Shown here piece by piece: positions 1 to 9,297 of a stretch of 64,000 nucleotides of DNA. The stretch is from positions 372,001 through 436,000 of the forward strand of contig NZ_JAODIY010000001.1 in assembly GCF_026586665.1 (NCBI RefSeq), read 5' to 3'. Both the position numbers and the translations under genes were made by a program. Position 1 is the stretch's first letter; each line of letters opens with the position of its first letter. This DNA is from Halovenus rubra. Its GTDB lineage: Archaea; Halobacteriota; Halobacteria; Halobacteriales; Haloarculaceae. Under the pieces are notes generated by a model. The model was given only the letters and a program-made list of their open reading frames with translations, was not told the origin of the DNA and ran no database searches.

Positions 1-1407
1 GCGAACAATAGCAGTCACCAGATCGATATCACTGCCACCATCAGGGTGTAGCGCCTCCGACTGGCGGCCCCCGTCGGTCGCGATGTTTGGCTCTCCGAAC
101 TCGGGGTACGTCTCGACGCCGTGTTCGCTGATATCCAGCCCGTCGCGTTCGTGGTGTTCGCTGACGCGTGCCTGTCCGATTGCTTTGAACCCGCCCCAGA
201 TACCCAGCGTCGTCAGGACAGTCCAGACTGTGATGACGGCAACGCCGATGACCTGTGGGCCAAAGGCGCTTGCCTCGATGGAGAGAACGCCACCAGCAAC
301 GATACTGTCGCCGATAGCTGTCCCGTCGACCGACCACAGCGGAAACAGGACGATACCGAGAACACCTGCACTGCCGTGGACCGGAAAGACAGCACAGACA
401 TCGTCGATTTTGAGATAGTTTTCGACGACCATGAACACAAGCGGGAGCTGGAGGCCAGCGAGCAGACCCAACGCGAGCGCACCAACTGGCGTGACGACAT
501 CTGCAACACCAGTAACGGCAACGAGCCCGGCGAGCAGGCCATTTGCCACGTACAGCGTATCGACTTTGCCGCTGATCTGGAGCGACGCTGCTGCGGCTCC
601 GACCGCACCCATTGCCATCCCGAGTGTCGTTGCCATCGCGACCCGGCCGACGAATCCATACTCTCCAAGTACCAGTTCGCCACTGTCGACTGCAAACACT
701 GTCGCTGCGGTCCCGACATTGAACCCATACCAGCCAAAAGCAAGAATCAGTGCCCCGAGCACTGCAAAGGTCATCGAGTGGCCGGGAATGACGTTCACGC
801 TTCCATCGTCATTGTAGCGATCGACACGAGCGCCTAACACGTACGCAGCCGTCAGGCCAGCGATACCACCCATTCCGTGAACAACCATCCCACCAGCAAA
901 ATCGTGGAAACCGATGTCGGTCAGAATTGGCGGGTCGCCGCCACTCCAGACCATCCCCGCCACGACCGGGTAGATGACTGCAGCCAACAAGACTGTATAG
1001 GTAAGATAAGCCCGGAGCCTGGCTCTGCCGGCCACTGCACCCGAAACGATGGTCGCTGCAGTCATCGCGAACACTGCGCTGAATAGCCACATGACCCAGC
1101 CAGACCCTTCTCCGGCTCCGAACATCGTTAGCTCGGAACTCTCGCCACCGGCCACGAGCGAACCGAAGTTGTTCGCCACACCCATGCCGACGATGAAAAA
1201 CACGACAACACCGATTGACCAGGTTAACATGTTTTTGGTCAACTGGTTGGCGACGTTCTTCGAACGCACCTGTCCTGACTCTAGCATTGCGAAACCAGCG
1301 TGCATAAAGAAAATAAGAAATATTGCCATGAGCGCCCACAGCATGTTCGTACCATCCGCTACTACGTTCGGGTCGATTGTGAGTATCGCTGATTCGATGA
1401 ATGTCAT
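1..1407 (-). CDS. amt: Ammonium transporter Amt, apparently fused to a P-II domain (3' end outside window)
   Basis: Cytoplasmic-membrane channel for ammonium/ammonia. It reads open for 469 codons from an ATG at 1407 to the window edge. It has many hydrophobic segments and Amt-family stretches such as FFMHAGFAMLESG near the N terminus, VVHGMGGIAGL in the middle, and FPVHGSAGVLG further on. The Amt part ends near residue 420. After an acidic linker, the last visible residues, DIDLVTAIVR, match the usual start of a P-II (GlnB/GlnK) protein, so the regulator is probably fused in frame to the channel. P-II proteins normally bind Amt and block it according to nitrogen status. The Amt call is firm; the fusion rests on about ten residues. 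Confidence 0.93.
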   Translation of the reverse strand, partial: MTFIESAILTIDPNVVADGTNMLWALMAIFLIFFMHAGFAMLESGQVRSKNVANQLTKNMLTWSIGVVVFFIVGMGVANNFGSLVAGGESSELTMFGAGEGSGWVMWLFSAVFAMTAATIVSGAVAGRARLRAYLTYTVLLAAVIYPVVAGMVWSGGDPPILTDIGFHDFAGGMVVHGMGGIAGLTAAYVLGARVDRYNDDGSVNVIPGHSMTFAVLGALILAFGWYGFNVGTAATVFAVDSGELVLGEYGFVGRVAMATTLGMAMGAVGAAAASLQISGKVDTLYVANGLLAGLVAVTGVADVVTPVGALALGLLAGLQLPLVFMVVENYLKIDDVCAVFPVHGSAGVLGIVLFPLWSVDGTAIGDSIVAGGVLSIEASAFGPQVIGVAVITVWTVLTTLGIWGGFKAIGQARVSEHHERDGLDISEHGVETYPEFGEPNIATDGGRQSEALHPDGGSDIDLVTAIVR

Positions 1408-1711
1408 TGTTTTCCTTATTATTGACTGTGTGTCCAACAAATCCATCAAATCGAACAATATCTCTTCTCTTATCACAGAAGATGTATCCAATACGGCAGT
1501 ATATATAATTTTGTTTTAAAAGATTATTTTTAATACAGCGTCATTCGACATTCAGTCGATATTTAGCAGAATATTACCGATATAAGGTTGTACTTTCTTC
1601 ACTTTCGACACGCTTGTGAGACAAATAATTTGACATTCACAACCACCTGATGGCGTCATGTGGCGCAAAATGGTGGCGCGCGGTCACACACTTGGCGTGA
1701 CAGGGCCGATG
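1408..1711. other. AT-rich intergenic region upstream of amt
   Basis: About 300 bases between amt and the aminotransferase, both on the minus strand. The amt-proximal half is very AT-rich and holds the likely amt promoter. I see no convincing gene, RNA or repeat in it; the open frame entering it from 1658 on the plus strand is a shadow of the aminotransferase. Confidence 0.5.
1499..1512 (-). promoter_or_regulatory. Putative TATA box of amt
   Basis: On the minus strand this reads AAAATTATATATAC, a good archaeal TATA element about 95 bases before the amt ATG. It would give a transcript with a leader of about 70 nt, unlike the leaderless pattern of most genes here. Such a leader could carry post-transcriptional nitrogen control; that is inference. 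Confidence 0.4.
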
Positions 1712-2875
1712 CTACGCTTTGGGATTTGTCTCGTGAGTGTCGACAAACTGTTCGAGACGGTTGAGGGCTTCTTTGAGGTCGTCCATCCCTGTTGCGTAGG
1801 ACACTCTGAGATGACCGTTTCCACCCTCACCGAAAGCAGTCCCGGGGACGGCTGCGACGTTTACCTCTTCGATAAGTGCCTCGGCGAACGCCTCGGCATC
1901 GTCCCACGGCGCGGCGGGGAATGCGTAGAACGCGCCGCTGGCGCGGAAACAGTCGATACCCATCTCCTCGAACCGCGAAAGCACGAGGTTCCGTCGCCGG
2001 TCGTACTGGGTGACCATTTCATCGACCACGCCATCACAGGAGGCAAGCCCCTCTAGGGCTGCGTACTGGGCCGTTGTCGGAGCCGAGAGCATCGTATACT
2101 GGTGAACCCGATTCATTGCTGTCGTCGCTTCGGCAGGTGCAAGGGCGTACCCGAGCCGAAGACCGGTCATCGCGTAGGCCTTGGAAAAGCCGTTGATGAC
2201 GATTGTCCGTTCACGCATCCCCGGTAGCGTCGCAATCGAGGTATGCTCGTGTTCGTAGCTGAGTTCCGCGTAGATTTCATCCGAGACGACAGTGAGGTCG
2301 TGCTCCCGGGCGAACGCAGCAACCTCACCGAGTTCCTCGCGAGTCATCGTTGCGCCAGTCGGGTTGTTCGGATAACACATCACTAGCATCTCTGCCTCGT
2401 CAGCCCCAGCGTCGGCGAGGACCTCGCGAGTGAGTTTGAACTTGTCCTCTCGGCGCGTTGGGACTGGACAGACTTCGCCGCCGGCGAACTGTACGCCCGG
2501 AACATACGAGACATAACAGGGTTGAGCGACTGCGACGGTATCACCCGGATCGACAAACGCACGGAAGGCAAGGTCGACGGCCTCGCTTGCCCCTGCGGTG
2601 ACGAGCACTTCCTCATCTGGGTCGTACGAGAGGTCATAGCGCTGGTCGACCGTCTCTCCAATTGCCTCTCGAAGGTCACGTCGTCCTCGGTTGGCTGTGT
2701 ACGACGTTTTTCCCTGCTCCAGAGAAGCGATTGCTGCTTCGCGCGTTGCCCACGGTGCTGTGAAGTCGGGTTCGCCAACGCCCAGCGAGATGATATCGTC
2801 TTGCTCTTCTGCGAGTTCGAAAAAGCGCCGGATTCCCGATGGAGGAACCCGTTCGACACGGTTGGCCGGTTTCAT
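1712..2875 (-). CDS. Class I/II pyridoxal-phosphate aminotransferase
   Basis: A 387-residue fold-type I PLP enzyme that probably transaminates an aromatic or acidic amino acid with 2-oxoglutarate in the cytoplasm. Visible landmarks: LGVGEPDF near residue 31, YPNNPTG at about 168-174 (PLP-contacting Asn), VSDEIYAELS at about 197-206 with the PLP-ring Asp, and NGFSKAYAMTGLRLGY with the Schiff-base Lys at about 232. Full length for the AspC/AAT-I family. Its ATG overlaps the stop of the upstream Lrp-type regulator by four bases (ATGA), so the two are co-transcribed and probably functionally linked. The exact substrate cannot be told from sequence. Confidence 0.93.
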   Translation of the reverse strand: MKPANRVERVPPSGIRRFFELAEEQDDIISLGVGEPDFTAPWATREAAIASLEQGKTSYTANRGRRDLREAIGETVDQRYDLSYDPDEEVLVTAGASEAVDLAFRAFVDPGDTVAVAQPCYVSYVPGVQFAGGEVCPVPTRREDKFKLTREVLADAGADEAEMLVMCYPNNPTGATMTREELGEVAAFAREHDLTVVSDEIYAELSYEHEHTSIATLPGMRERTIVINGFSKAYAMTGLRLGYALAPAEATTAMNRVHQYTMLSAPTTAQYAALEGLASCDGVVDEMVTQYDRRRNLVLSRFEEMGIDCFRASGAFYAFPAAPWDDAEAFAEALIEEVNVAAVPGTAFGEGGNGHLRVSYATGMDDLKEALNRLEQFVDTHETNPKA

Positions 2876-3357
2876 GGTGATATTGAAAGGCGGTCATCGT
2901 CGTGACCGTCCCCGAGCAGTATCCCCTGTTCTTTGTACGAATCCATCACGTAGTGCGTGATTGTCTGTGTTATTTCCGGAACTGGGGCGACTTTGTCGCT
3001 AATAAACTGCGAGACCTCACGCATCGATCCTGCTTCGACTTCCATCAGAAAGTCGAAATCACCGCTCACGAGATGCAAAGAGTCGACCATCTCGAATTTG
3101 GCGAGTCGACTCGCGATATCCTCATATCCTGTCTCGCGGTCAAGAGTAACGTTCAACTGGACGGCTGCCCGGACTACCTCTTCATCGAGTTTTCGCCTGT
3201 CGAGTATAGCCTGGTAACCCTTGATGACGCCCTCGTCTTCGAGTTGTTCAATGACGGCCTCAACCTCGTCAGTGTCCATATCTAGCTGCCGTGCGATATC
3301 TTCCGGGCTGTTGCGTGCGCTCTTTCGGAGCACCGCCAGCACATCCTCCTGGCTCAT
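2872..3357 (-). CDS. Lrp/AsnC family transcriptional regulator
   Basis: About 161 residues: an N-terminal HTH (ARNSPEDIARQLDMDTDEVEAV, a winged-helix Lrp signature read in pieces) followed by an RAM/ligand-binding domain with the VSGDFDFLMEVEA stretch typical of the family. I chose the ATG at 3357; the longer reading begins with a TTG at 3375 and adds six non-conserved residues. Translationally coupled to the aminotransferase, so it likely senses an amino acid and controls that operon. Confidence 0.9.
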   Translation of the reverse strand: MSQEDVLAVLRKSARNSPEDIARQLDMDTDEVEAVIEQLEDEGVIKGYQAILDRRKLDEEVVRAAVQLNVTLDRETGYEDIASRLAKFEMVDSLHLVSGDFDFLMEVEAGSMREVSQFISDKVAPVPEITQTITHYVMDSYKEQGILLGDGHDDDRLSISP

Positions 3358-3490
3358 ATCGCTGTATACGAACAATAATCATGAAAGACTTGTCGAAATC
3401 GGTCACGGAACGGCCCCGTCACTCAGTCCACAGGAGTTGATCTCTCGCCAACAACGGTAGATTCAGGTAGGCAGGCTCCAACCGCTCAGT

Positions 3491-4546
3491 ATGGACGGCT
3501 CAAAACGAGAGTTCCTCGACTCGCTCCTCCAAACATCAACACCGTCTGGTTTCGAGACAGCCGGACAACGCGAATGGGTTGCTTACGTCTCGGAGTTCGC
3601 TGACGACGTACGGACCGACGAATACGGCAACGCTATCGCGGTCATCGAGGGTGGTGACCCAACTGTCGCCATCACCGGTCACTGTGACGAAATCGGGTTC
3701 ATGGTTCGAGATATCAATGAGGACGGCTCGATTAGTCTGACTCGAATCGGCGGCTCTGACAAGACCGTCTCGCGGGGGCAACACGTTGTCATCCATGCTG
3801 ACGGTGGCCCGGTCCCGGGCGTTATCGGACAAACGGCAATTCACCTGCGCGAGAGAGATGACGATTCCTACAGCGATATCCGCGAACAGCACGTCGATAT
3901 CGGGGTCGACGACAGCGAAGAGGCCAACGAACTCGTCGAGGTTGGCGACCCGATTACCTTCGAACAACGTATCTCAGAGCTAGAAGACGGCCGTATCACG
4001 GCACGTGGTCTCGACAACCGTATCGGCGTCTGGGCAGCAGCAGAGGCACTTCGCCGCGCTGCCGAGCACGACCCGGACGCGACGGTCTGTGCGGTTAGTA
4101 CAGTTCAGGAAGAAGTTGGGCTAAAAGGCGCACAGATGGTCGGGTTTGACCTCGCACCGGACGTTGCTATCGCCACTGACGTGACGCACGCGACCGACGG
4201 ACCGGGTGTCCCCGGTGACCGAGACACCGGTATCGAACTTGGCGAAGGGCCAGTTGTCGCACGCGGCAGTACGAACCATCCCAAACTCGTCGAAGCGGTC
4301 CGGACCGTCGCTGTGGATGCTGAGGTCGATCACCAACTCCAGGCGGCCGGGAGCCGAACCGGAACCGATGCCGATGCGTTCTATATCTCACGTGGCGGCA
4401 TCCCATCACTGAACATCGGCGTCCCGAACCGGTATATGCACACGCCCGTCGAAATGCTTGACCTGGACGACCTTGACGCGACAGCAGAACTACTCGGCGC
4501 GTTTGCTGCCCGAGCTGCTGAGTTCTCGTACGCTGTCGACATCTGA
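3491..4546 (+). CDS. M42 family metallo-aminopeptidase
   Basis: A 351-residue cytoplasmic di-metal aminopeptidase of the M42 (TET/glutamyl aminopeptidase, DPRP) family, which removes N-terminal residues from peptides in late protein turnover. All expected metal and catalytic residues are visible: His64 in ITGHCDEIGF, Asp175 in RGLDNRIGV, the catalytic Glu207 and ligand Glu208 in VQEEVG, Asp230 in IATDVTHA, and His317 in YMHTPVE. Length fits the family. Stand-alone gene, convergent with the lipoprotein gene that ends 19 bases downstream. Confidence 0.93.
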   Translation: MDGSKREFLDSLLQTSTPSGFETAGQREWVAYVSEFADDVRTDEYGNAIAVIEGGDPTVAITGHCDEIGFMVRDINEDGSISLTRIGGSDKTVSRGQHVVIHADGGPVPGVIGQTAIHLRERDDDSYSDIREQHVDIGVDDSEEANELVEVGDPITFEQRISELEDGRITARGLDNRIGVWAAAEALRRAAEHDPDATVCAVSTVQEEVGLKGAQMVGFDLAPDVAIATDVTHATDGPGVPGDRDTGIELGEGPVVARGSTNHPKLVEAVRTVAVDAEVDHQLQAAGSRTGTDADAFYISRGGIPSLNIGVPNRYMHTPVEMLDLDDLDATAELLGAFAARAAEFSYAVDI

Positions 4547-4564
4547 GGACTGCCACGTCTGGGT

Positions 4565-5617
4565 TTATGAACACACCAGTGAGTCCGCAATCCCAAGCAG
4601 CGTCTCGTCGCTAACGCTCCCTAGCAGCCGATAGCTTGTCTCACCACACGCCCACGTGAGCGTGGTGAACGGACCGCTGTCAGTCCGGTACGTCGTTGTC
4701 CCGTCGATGTCGACGGGGGTCCCATCTAGGTTCCAGGTCCTGTCGTCCCACGCCTGCGTAATAAACAGATCTGCTGTACCATCTGTGTACGCGAGTGTCA
4801 CCTGCTCGTCGGCGGCAAAGAGTGTCCCGCTATCGAACGTGAACCGATCTGGGATGTCAGGCTCGGGAACTGACCACGTGGTCGCATTAGCGAGCGCGTC
4901 GTATCTATCGAACTCTTGGATAGAGTGATGGATATCGTCTGGCGTCGTCACTGTCGCGTTTTTGGGCACGTCGAAGACGAACGTTTCGTCGCTGAGGCCA
5001 GGATTAATACTGATATCGGTGTACCGTACAGTCATCGAATGCTCACGGTTGCCGTTGCTCGCACCGGTCACTATCTTGACTGGGAACAGTGTGTCTTTGT
5101 CTAGCCAGAGCGTTTTGGGGGTGTCGACCGCGACTGTCTGGTCGTCAGGAACAAGTGTCATTTTGTGGGCTTTTGTTCCCGCGGCCGACGCTGTTCCGTT
5201 GTAATATATTTCATGTGTTTCGGTAAGCCTGGTCATGTTGCCGATGACGCGTTGTCCGTGGCTACGTGTGAGCGCTGTGACAAAGATATCGTTCTCACTT
5301 GCATCGTAACTTACTGTTTGGCTTGCGTTCGTCACGATGACATCTCCGGCACGGTTGTCGGGTTCAAGAACTTCTTGGCGAACTTCGCCGGTTTTCGGGC
5401 GAGTCTTGACACGCATCAGTAGCTCGGCCGTTTCGTTGCCAAACAGTGTTGTCCTAACGGTTGCACTGTACTCGTTAACGTCGTCTATCGCCGCTTCGAA
5501 CTCGCCGATTATTTGTTCTTCTTGGGCGGTGGTCAGCGGGTTGGCGGAGAGACAGCCACTCGCTATAATAACGGTCACTACCGCAACTGCTAGTACCGCC
5601 GACCGGTCGAGACCCAT
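4565..5617 (-). CDS. LolA-like membrane-anchored lipoprotein
   Basis: About 350 residues. The ATG at 5617 gives a hydrophobic signal of about 20 residues ending in the lipobox IASGC, so the mature protein is lipid-anchored facing outward. A longer frame up to 5668 would bury the signal and is unlikely. The first mature half (EFEAAIDDVNEYSATV onward) resembles haloarchaeal LolA/LppX-fold outer-lipoprotein-sorting-like proteins. The last about 100 residues, with paired beta strands and TYRTDSGPFTTLTW, look like a DUF4367-type module. Function unknown; the fold suggests binding of a lipid or hydrophobic ligand at the cell surface. Confidence 0.82.
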   Translation of the reverse strand: MGLDRSAVLAVAVVTVIIASGCLSANPLTTAQEEQIIGEFEAAIDDVNEYSATVRTTLFGNETAELLMRVKTRPKTGEVRQEVLEPDNRAGDVIVTNASQTVSYDASENDIFVTALTRSHGQRVIGNMTRLTETHEIYYNGTASAAGTKAHKMTLVPDDQTVAVDTPKTLWLDKDTLFPVKIVTGASNGNREHSMTVRYTDISINPGLSDETFVFDVPKNATVTTPDDIHHSIQEFDRYDALANATTWSVPEPDIPDRFTFDSGTLFAADEQVTLAYTDGTADLFITQAWDDRTWNLDGTPVDIDGTTTYRTDSGPFTTLTWACGETSYRLLGSVSDETLLGIADSLVCS

Positions 5618-5770
5618 ACAAACACCGTCTTTGGGCAGCAACATAAACTGGCGACGGCTGTTTCCCACCCAGAAACGCCAGAAGAAACCAACAAGTCGTG
5701 ATATGCTGCAGCCCTCTCCGCCACTGTCCCGGGCCGGACACTTTTGCCCGCACGGGTGTCAATATCTGCT

Positions 5771-6523
5771 ATGAGTGAGGACAGCGCGGCTGCCGAGGTA
5801 GCACGCATGCTCGCGGCCGCCGATAGCGCCGCTGCACTGACTGGGGCAGGCGTCAGCACTGCCTCTGGGATTCCCGATTTCCGGAGTGAAGGCGGCATCT
5901 GGGATGAGTTCGACCCATCAGAGTTTCGCTACGCCCGTTTCCGGTCCGACCCAGATGGGTTCTGGGAGCGTCGCGTCGAAATGCACGCTGCAGTGTATGG
6001 CGGTGATATCGAACCAAACGCAGCACACGAGGCGTTAGGGACACTCGAACAGGCGGGGGTCCTCGATACGGTTGTGACACAGAACATCGACGGGCTACAT
6101 CAGGCGGCTGGCTCGGAGACAGTCGTCGAACTACATGGCAATGCTGACCGTGTTATCTGTGATGGCTGTGGGCAGCAACAGCGTGCGGCCCCGGTACATG
6201 AGCGGGTCGTCGACGGTGACGTACCGCCACGATGTAGTGACTGTGAGGGGCTCCTCAAACCGGATGTCGTCTTATTTGGTGAATCACTGCCACAGACAGC
6301 CCTTCAGCGGGCACGCGAGTCTGCACGAGAAGCTGACATTTTCCTCGCTGCTGGCTCGTCGCTGTCAGTCCAGCCGGCATCGTCGCTTCCCCGAACAGCG
6401 GTACGGACGGGTGCAACGCTGGTCGTCGTCAACCTCGAAGAAACACCAGTCTCAGACATCACGGAGTATGAGCTTTTGGCCGATGTGACTGAAATGCTCC
6501 CAGCAATCGCCGACCGAGTCTAA
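5771..6523 (+). CDS. Sir2-family NAD-dependent protein deacylase
   Basis: A 250-residue sirtuin, which removes acyl groups from lysines using NAD+. Motifs in order: GAGVSTASGIPDFRS at 25-39 (NAD binding), TQNIDGLH, the catalytic His in ELHGN, two Cys pairs (CDGCG and CSDCEG) forming the structural zinc site, KPDVVLFGE, and GSSLSV. The ATG at 5771 is preferred over the upstream TTG at 5744. Its 3' end overlaps the convergent DUF5793-type gene by four bases. The protein-acetylating RimI-like enzyme lies about 20 kb away, not linked. Confidence 0.93.
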   Translation: MSEDSAAAEVARMLAAADSAAALTGAGVSTASGIPDFRSEGGIWDEFDPSEFRYARFRSDPDGFWERRVEMHAAVYGGDIEPNAAHEALGTLEQAGVLDTVVTQNIDGLHQAAGSETVVELHGNADRVICDGCGQQQRAAPVHERVVDGDVPPRCSDCEGLLKPDVVLFGESLPQTALQRARESAREADIFLAAGSSLSVQPASSLPRTAVRTGATLVVVNLEETPVSDITEYELLADVTEMLPAIADRV

Positions 6524-6963
6524 AGCTCGACGCCGCTGGGAATAAGGCTATGCTGGCGGAGCAAGTCACCATCACTGTCGTAAACGAACAGGGTGTCCAT
6601 CTCGTGGCTAATCGGTTTCTTGTCGCCGCGTTCGATATGGAGGATATAACTGCTGGTGTCCTCATTTGTGTCCCGTGCGGTATGGATGAGGTCGAAGACG
6701 GTCTCAGCCGGCGCGTTCACTTCGAGCAGGTACTCGCCAGTTACCCGGTGTGTGAGACTAAACACTCCTGTTGTGTCCTCTTTATCGAGGGAACCTTGTA
6801 ACCGAAATGCCGTATCTATCTTTTCGGGTGCGTAGGGGTCGTCGCTCTCGTCGGTCAGTTGATTGGTCAGTGTCATCGCAGGTCCGGTGTACTCGATATC
6901 GAGCGCTGGTCGACCGTCGGAATCGGGAAGCCGGACAGTGACTGTAAAGTTATCACGCCTCAT
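6520..6963 (-). CDS. Conserved haloarchaeal protein (DUF5793-like)
   Basis: 147 residues beginning MRRDNFTVTV, which I recognise from memory as the DUF5793 family found in haloarchaea; function unknown. Acidic, soluble, predicted mixed alpha/beta, no membrane segment, no catalytic motif. The stop lies inside the end of the convergent sirtuin gene (four-base overlap). Confidence 0.75.
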   Translation of the reverse strand: MRRDNFTVTVRLPDSDGRPALDIEYTGPAMTLTNQLTDESDDPYAPEKIDTAFRLQGSLDKEDTTGVFSLTHRVTGEYLLEVNAPAETVFDLIHTARDTNEDTSSYILHIERGDKKPISHEMDTLFVYDSDGDLLRQHSLIPSGVEL

Positions 6964-7366
6964 TCCGTCAATACAATCTAGCGGATGCTCACCAATTAAC
7001 GTAACGCCGGTTTCGGAGGGGATACCCGTGTTCCATCACTGACTGGACGGGAGAACAGTCCTTGCTCTCTTCTGGAAGTCCTATAACAGCCAAAAAATAA
7101 CAACCCAATCAGATACCAACGTGCGGCGACAAAAACGACGAAACCGAGCGAGAACATGATACCAACGAGATGGCCACGTTGCACATTCAGGCCTTGCTGA
7201 CCAGCGACCGTCTACATGAATGGACCGACACTGATGAGTTGACACAACTCGTTGCCGATATTCCGCACCTGCAGCGGTCACCGTTGTGAACGATAACAGA
7301 GAGGGTGCTGTCTCATCGTCACTCGAAGTGAACGAGGTTTTACCTTCGCGCTATCTAGGTCGGATA
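6964..7366. other. Intergenic region upstream of the beta-propeller gene
   Basis: About 400 bases. It contains no recognisable RNA gene. A short plus-strand frame at 7170-7289 has haloarchaeal-looking codon use (listed separately). The rest shows no structure I can name. The promoter of the propeller gene should lie near 7335-7345 but no clear TATA box stands out. Confidence 0.4.
7170..7289 (+). CDS. Possible small protein or gene remnant (39 residues)
   Basis: An ATG-started frame of 39 codons ending in TGA. The same frame is open upstream to about 7100. Composition (MATLHIQALLTSDRL at the start, then WTDTDELTQLVADIP) is acidic and looks like real haloarchaeal coding sequence. I recognise no family. 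It may be a genuine small protein or the C-terminal scrap of a lost gene; the lack of a strong start supports a remnant. Confidence 0.25.
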   Translation: MATLHIQALLTSDRLHEWTDTDELTQLVADIPHLQRSPL

Positions 7367-9208
7367 ATGACTTCGACCCGGCGGCAGTTTCTCGCGTCCG
7401 TCGCGGGAGCGACGGCCGCAGGTACGCTGGCCACCCGTGGAAGCGGCGTGAGCGAAGCGTCCCGTCAAACCACGGGCGCATGGCCGATGCACGGTGCAGA
7501 CCCCGCAAACACTGGCTATCGCCCCGACGCGACAGGCCCCAAATCGGATGTCGGTCCAGCATGGGAGTTCGAAACCGACGAACCGGTGACTGCCGGGGCT
7601 GCAGTCGTTGACGGCACAGTTTACGTTGGTAGCCGAGACGGCAACCTTTATGCTATCGACGCCGCGGCAGGCACACAAGCGTGGCGCTTTGATACCGGAA
7701 GCGATGTCCGAACGACTCCGGCTGTCGCCGACGACACTCTCTATGTCGGGGCACAAGATGGGGTCATCTACGCTGTTGACACGACAGCGGGCAACGAAGA
7801 GTGGCGTTTTGGCACCGGCGATGCAGTGATGTCCTCTCCAGCTATCGTCGATGAAACAGTGTACGTCGGCAGTCGAGACGGCAACGTCTATGCGATTGAT
7901 GCCACGGATGGAACCGAACGCTGGCGGTTCGAAACCGAATTTTGGATTGAATCGTCACCGGCTGTCGTCGACGGGATTCTCTATACGGGCAGCGACGACG
8001 GGACGCTCTATGCAATCGACACTGAGGAAGGTGAAAAACTGTGGCAGTTCGAGTCGGGTAACAGGATTCCTGGGTCGCCAACTGTCGCCAATGGAACTGT
8101 CTATATTGGCGGACAAGACGGGTTCATCTACTCGCTCGATGCAAAGAGTGGCGAAGGTGGCTGGCGGTTCAATACCGATGGTGCGATTACTTCGTCGCCA
8201 GCGGTTGCAAACGGCGTTGTCTACGTTGGCAGCCGGAGCCACCAAGTGTATGCTCTTGACGCCGAGGAGGGTGAGTCCCTGTGGTCCGTTGACACCGGCA
8301 GGCAGGTGTCGACATCGCCGGCAGTTGCTGACGGTGTTGTCTACGTGAGCAGCGAAAGTGAACAGGTATTTGGCTACGATGCCGAGGACGGGAACGAACT
8401 GTGGTCGGTCAATACTGGCCGGCCTGTTGAGGCTGCCCCTGCGGTGGATGACGGTGCGGTGTACGTTGGAAGCGAGAACGGGTACGTCTACGGGCTCGAA
8501 GAAGGCTTTGGGTCGACAATCCCAACTGGTGCAACAGCACCTGGTTCCGGTAACGACTCTGCTCCAGCCGCCCAGACTGACGACCCCTCTCTGTTCGATG
8601 ACCTTGGCTATCTGGCCGTCCCGCTGGGTGTCGCAGGCGTGACAACAGCTGTCGGCGGTGGGTACTACTATCTCTATCAGTCCGGCGTCCTCGACCCCGT
8701 CGACAGCGCGAGCGAGACGTTCGGGGACGGTGAAGACGACACAGCCGACGACAAGTCGAACGAGGAATCGGAGCCAGAGCCAGAAGACGAAGCCCCAGAC
8801 GACACAGACGACAGCGGCGATGCCATGCCGCCCCAGCAGTCACAGCTCTGGCAGTTGATCGTCGACGACGTTACCGAACGAGCCGCCGAGTCCGAAACAA
8901 CGGCGATACAGGATTTCGTCGTAACGAAACATCTTGACCGGGAGACATTATCAGCCCCAGTGCTCGTCTACGAGATAGAATCTGTCAGGGAAGAGGCTGC
9001 AGAGGTCCAACTCACCGAGGCACTCGTCACGACAGATGGAGAACAGCCAAAAGGTGATAACTGGCACGTCGAAGGTGAAAAACTGATTTATGAGGCAGTG
9101 CTCGACCCTGACGAGACAGTTACGACACTCGTTGGCCGACCCGACTGCCCGGCCGACCGAGCAGACGACCTCCTTGGTAAACCGACCGTCTCCGTACAAG
9201 ATATCTGA
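7367..9208 (+). CDS. Tat-exported PQQ/BamB-like beta-propeller protein with C-terminal anchor
   Basis: 613 residues from the ATG at 7367. The N terminus has a Tat signal (TRRQFLASVAG), so it is exported folded. Eight repeats of about 40 residues follow, each with the pattern VYVGSRDGNLYAIDA then G..W.F.TG, predicting a closed eight-bladed PQQ-like propeller. After about residue 415 come a low-complexity linker, one membrane-spanning segment (YLAVPLGVAGVTTAVGGGYY), a Glu/Asp-rich stretch, and a C-terminal domain of about 120 residues that I do not recognise, which would lie inside the cell if the signal is cleaved. Binding partner unknown; such propellers serve as scaffolds or, with PQQ, as dehydrogenases. 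Confidence 0.85.
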   Translation: MTSTRRQFLASVAGATAAGTLATRGSGVSEASRQTTGAWPMHGADPANTGYRPDATGPKSDVGPAWEFETDEPVTAGAAVVDGTVYVGSRDGNLYAIDAAAGTQAWRFDTGSDVRTTPAVADDTLYVGAQDGVIYAVDTTAGNEEWRFGTGDAVMSSPAIVDETVYVGSRDGNVYAIDATDGTERWRFETEFWIESSPAVVDGILYTGSDDGTLYAIDTEEGEKLWQFESGNRIPGSPTVANGTVYIGGQDGFIYSLDAKSGEGGWRFNTDGAITSSPAVANGVVYVGSRSHQVYALDAEEGESLWSVDTGRQVSTSPAVADGVVYVSSESEQVFGYDAEDGNELWSVNTGRPVEAAPAVDDGAVYVGSENGYVYGLEEGFGSTIPTGATAPGSGNDSAPAAQTDDPSLFDDLGYLAVPLGVAGVTTAVGGGYYYLYQSGVLDPVDSASETFGDGEDDTADDKSNEESEPEPEDEAPDDTDDSGDAMPPQQSQLWQLIVDDVTERAAESETTAIQDFVVTKHLDRETLSAPVLVYEIESVREEAAEVQLTEALVTTDGEQPKGDNWHVEGEKLIYEAVLDPDETVTTLVGRPDCPADRADDLLGKPTVSVQDI

Positions 9209-9297
9209 GCGCCGAGGCTACAGTCGTGATTTTGTCCCGGCGCTAAAGCGCGAGACTTTCTTCTCGTATCTTGACACGTGGCATATCTGGGCTGTCG

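Noticed and set aside
809-1339. Minus-strand 176-codon frame overlapping amt
   Set aside because: It is an off-frame shadow; the real amt reads in another minus frame and is open across the window edge.
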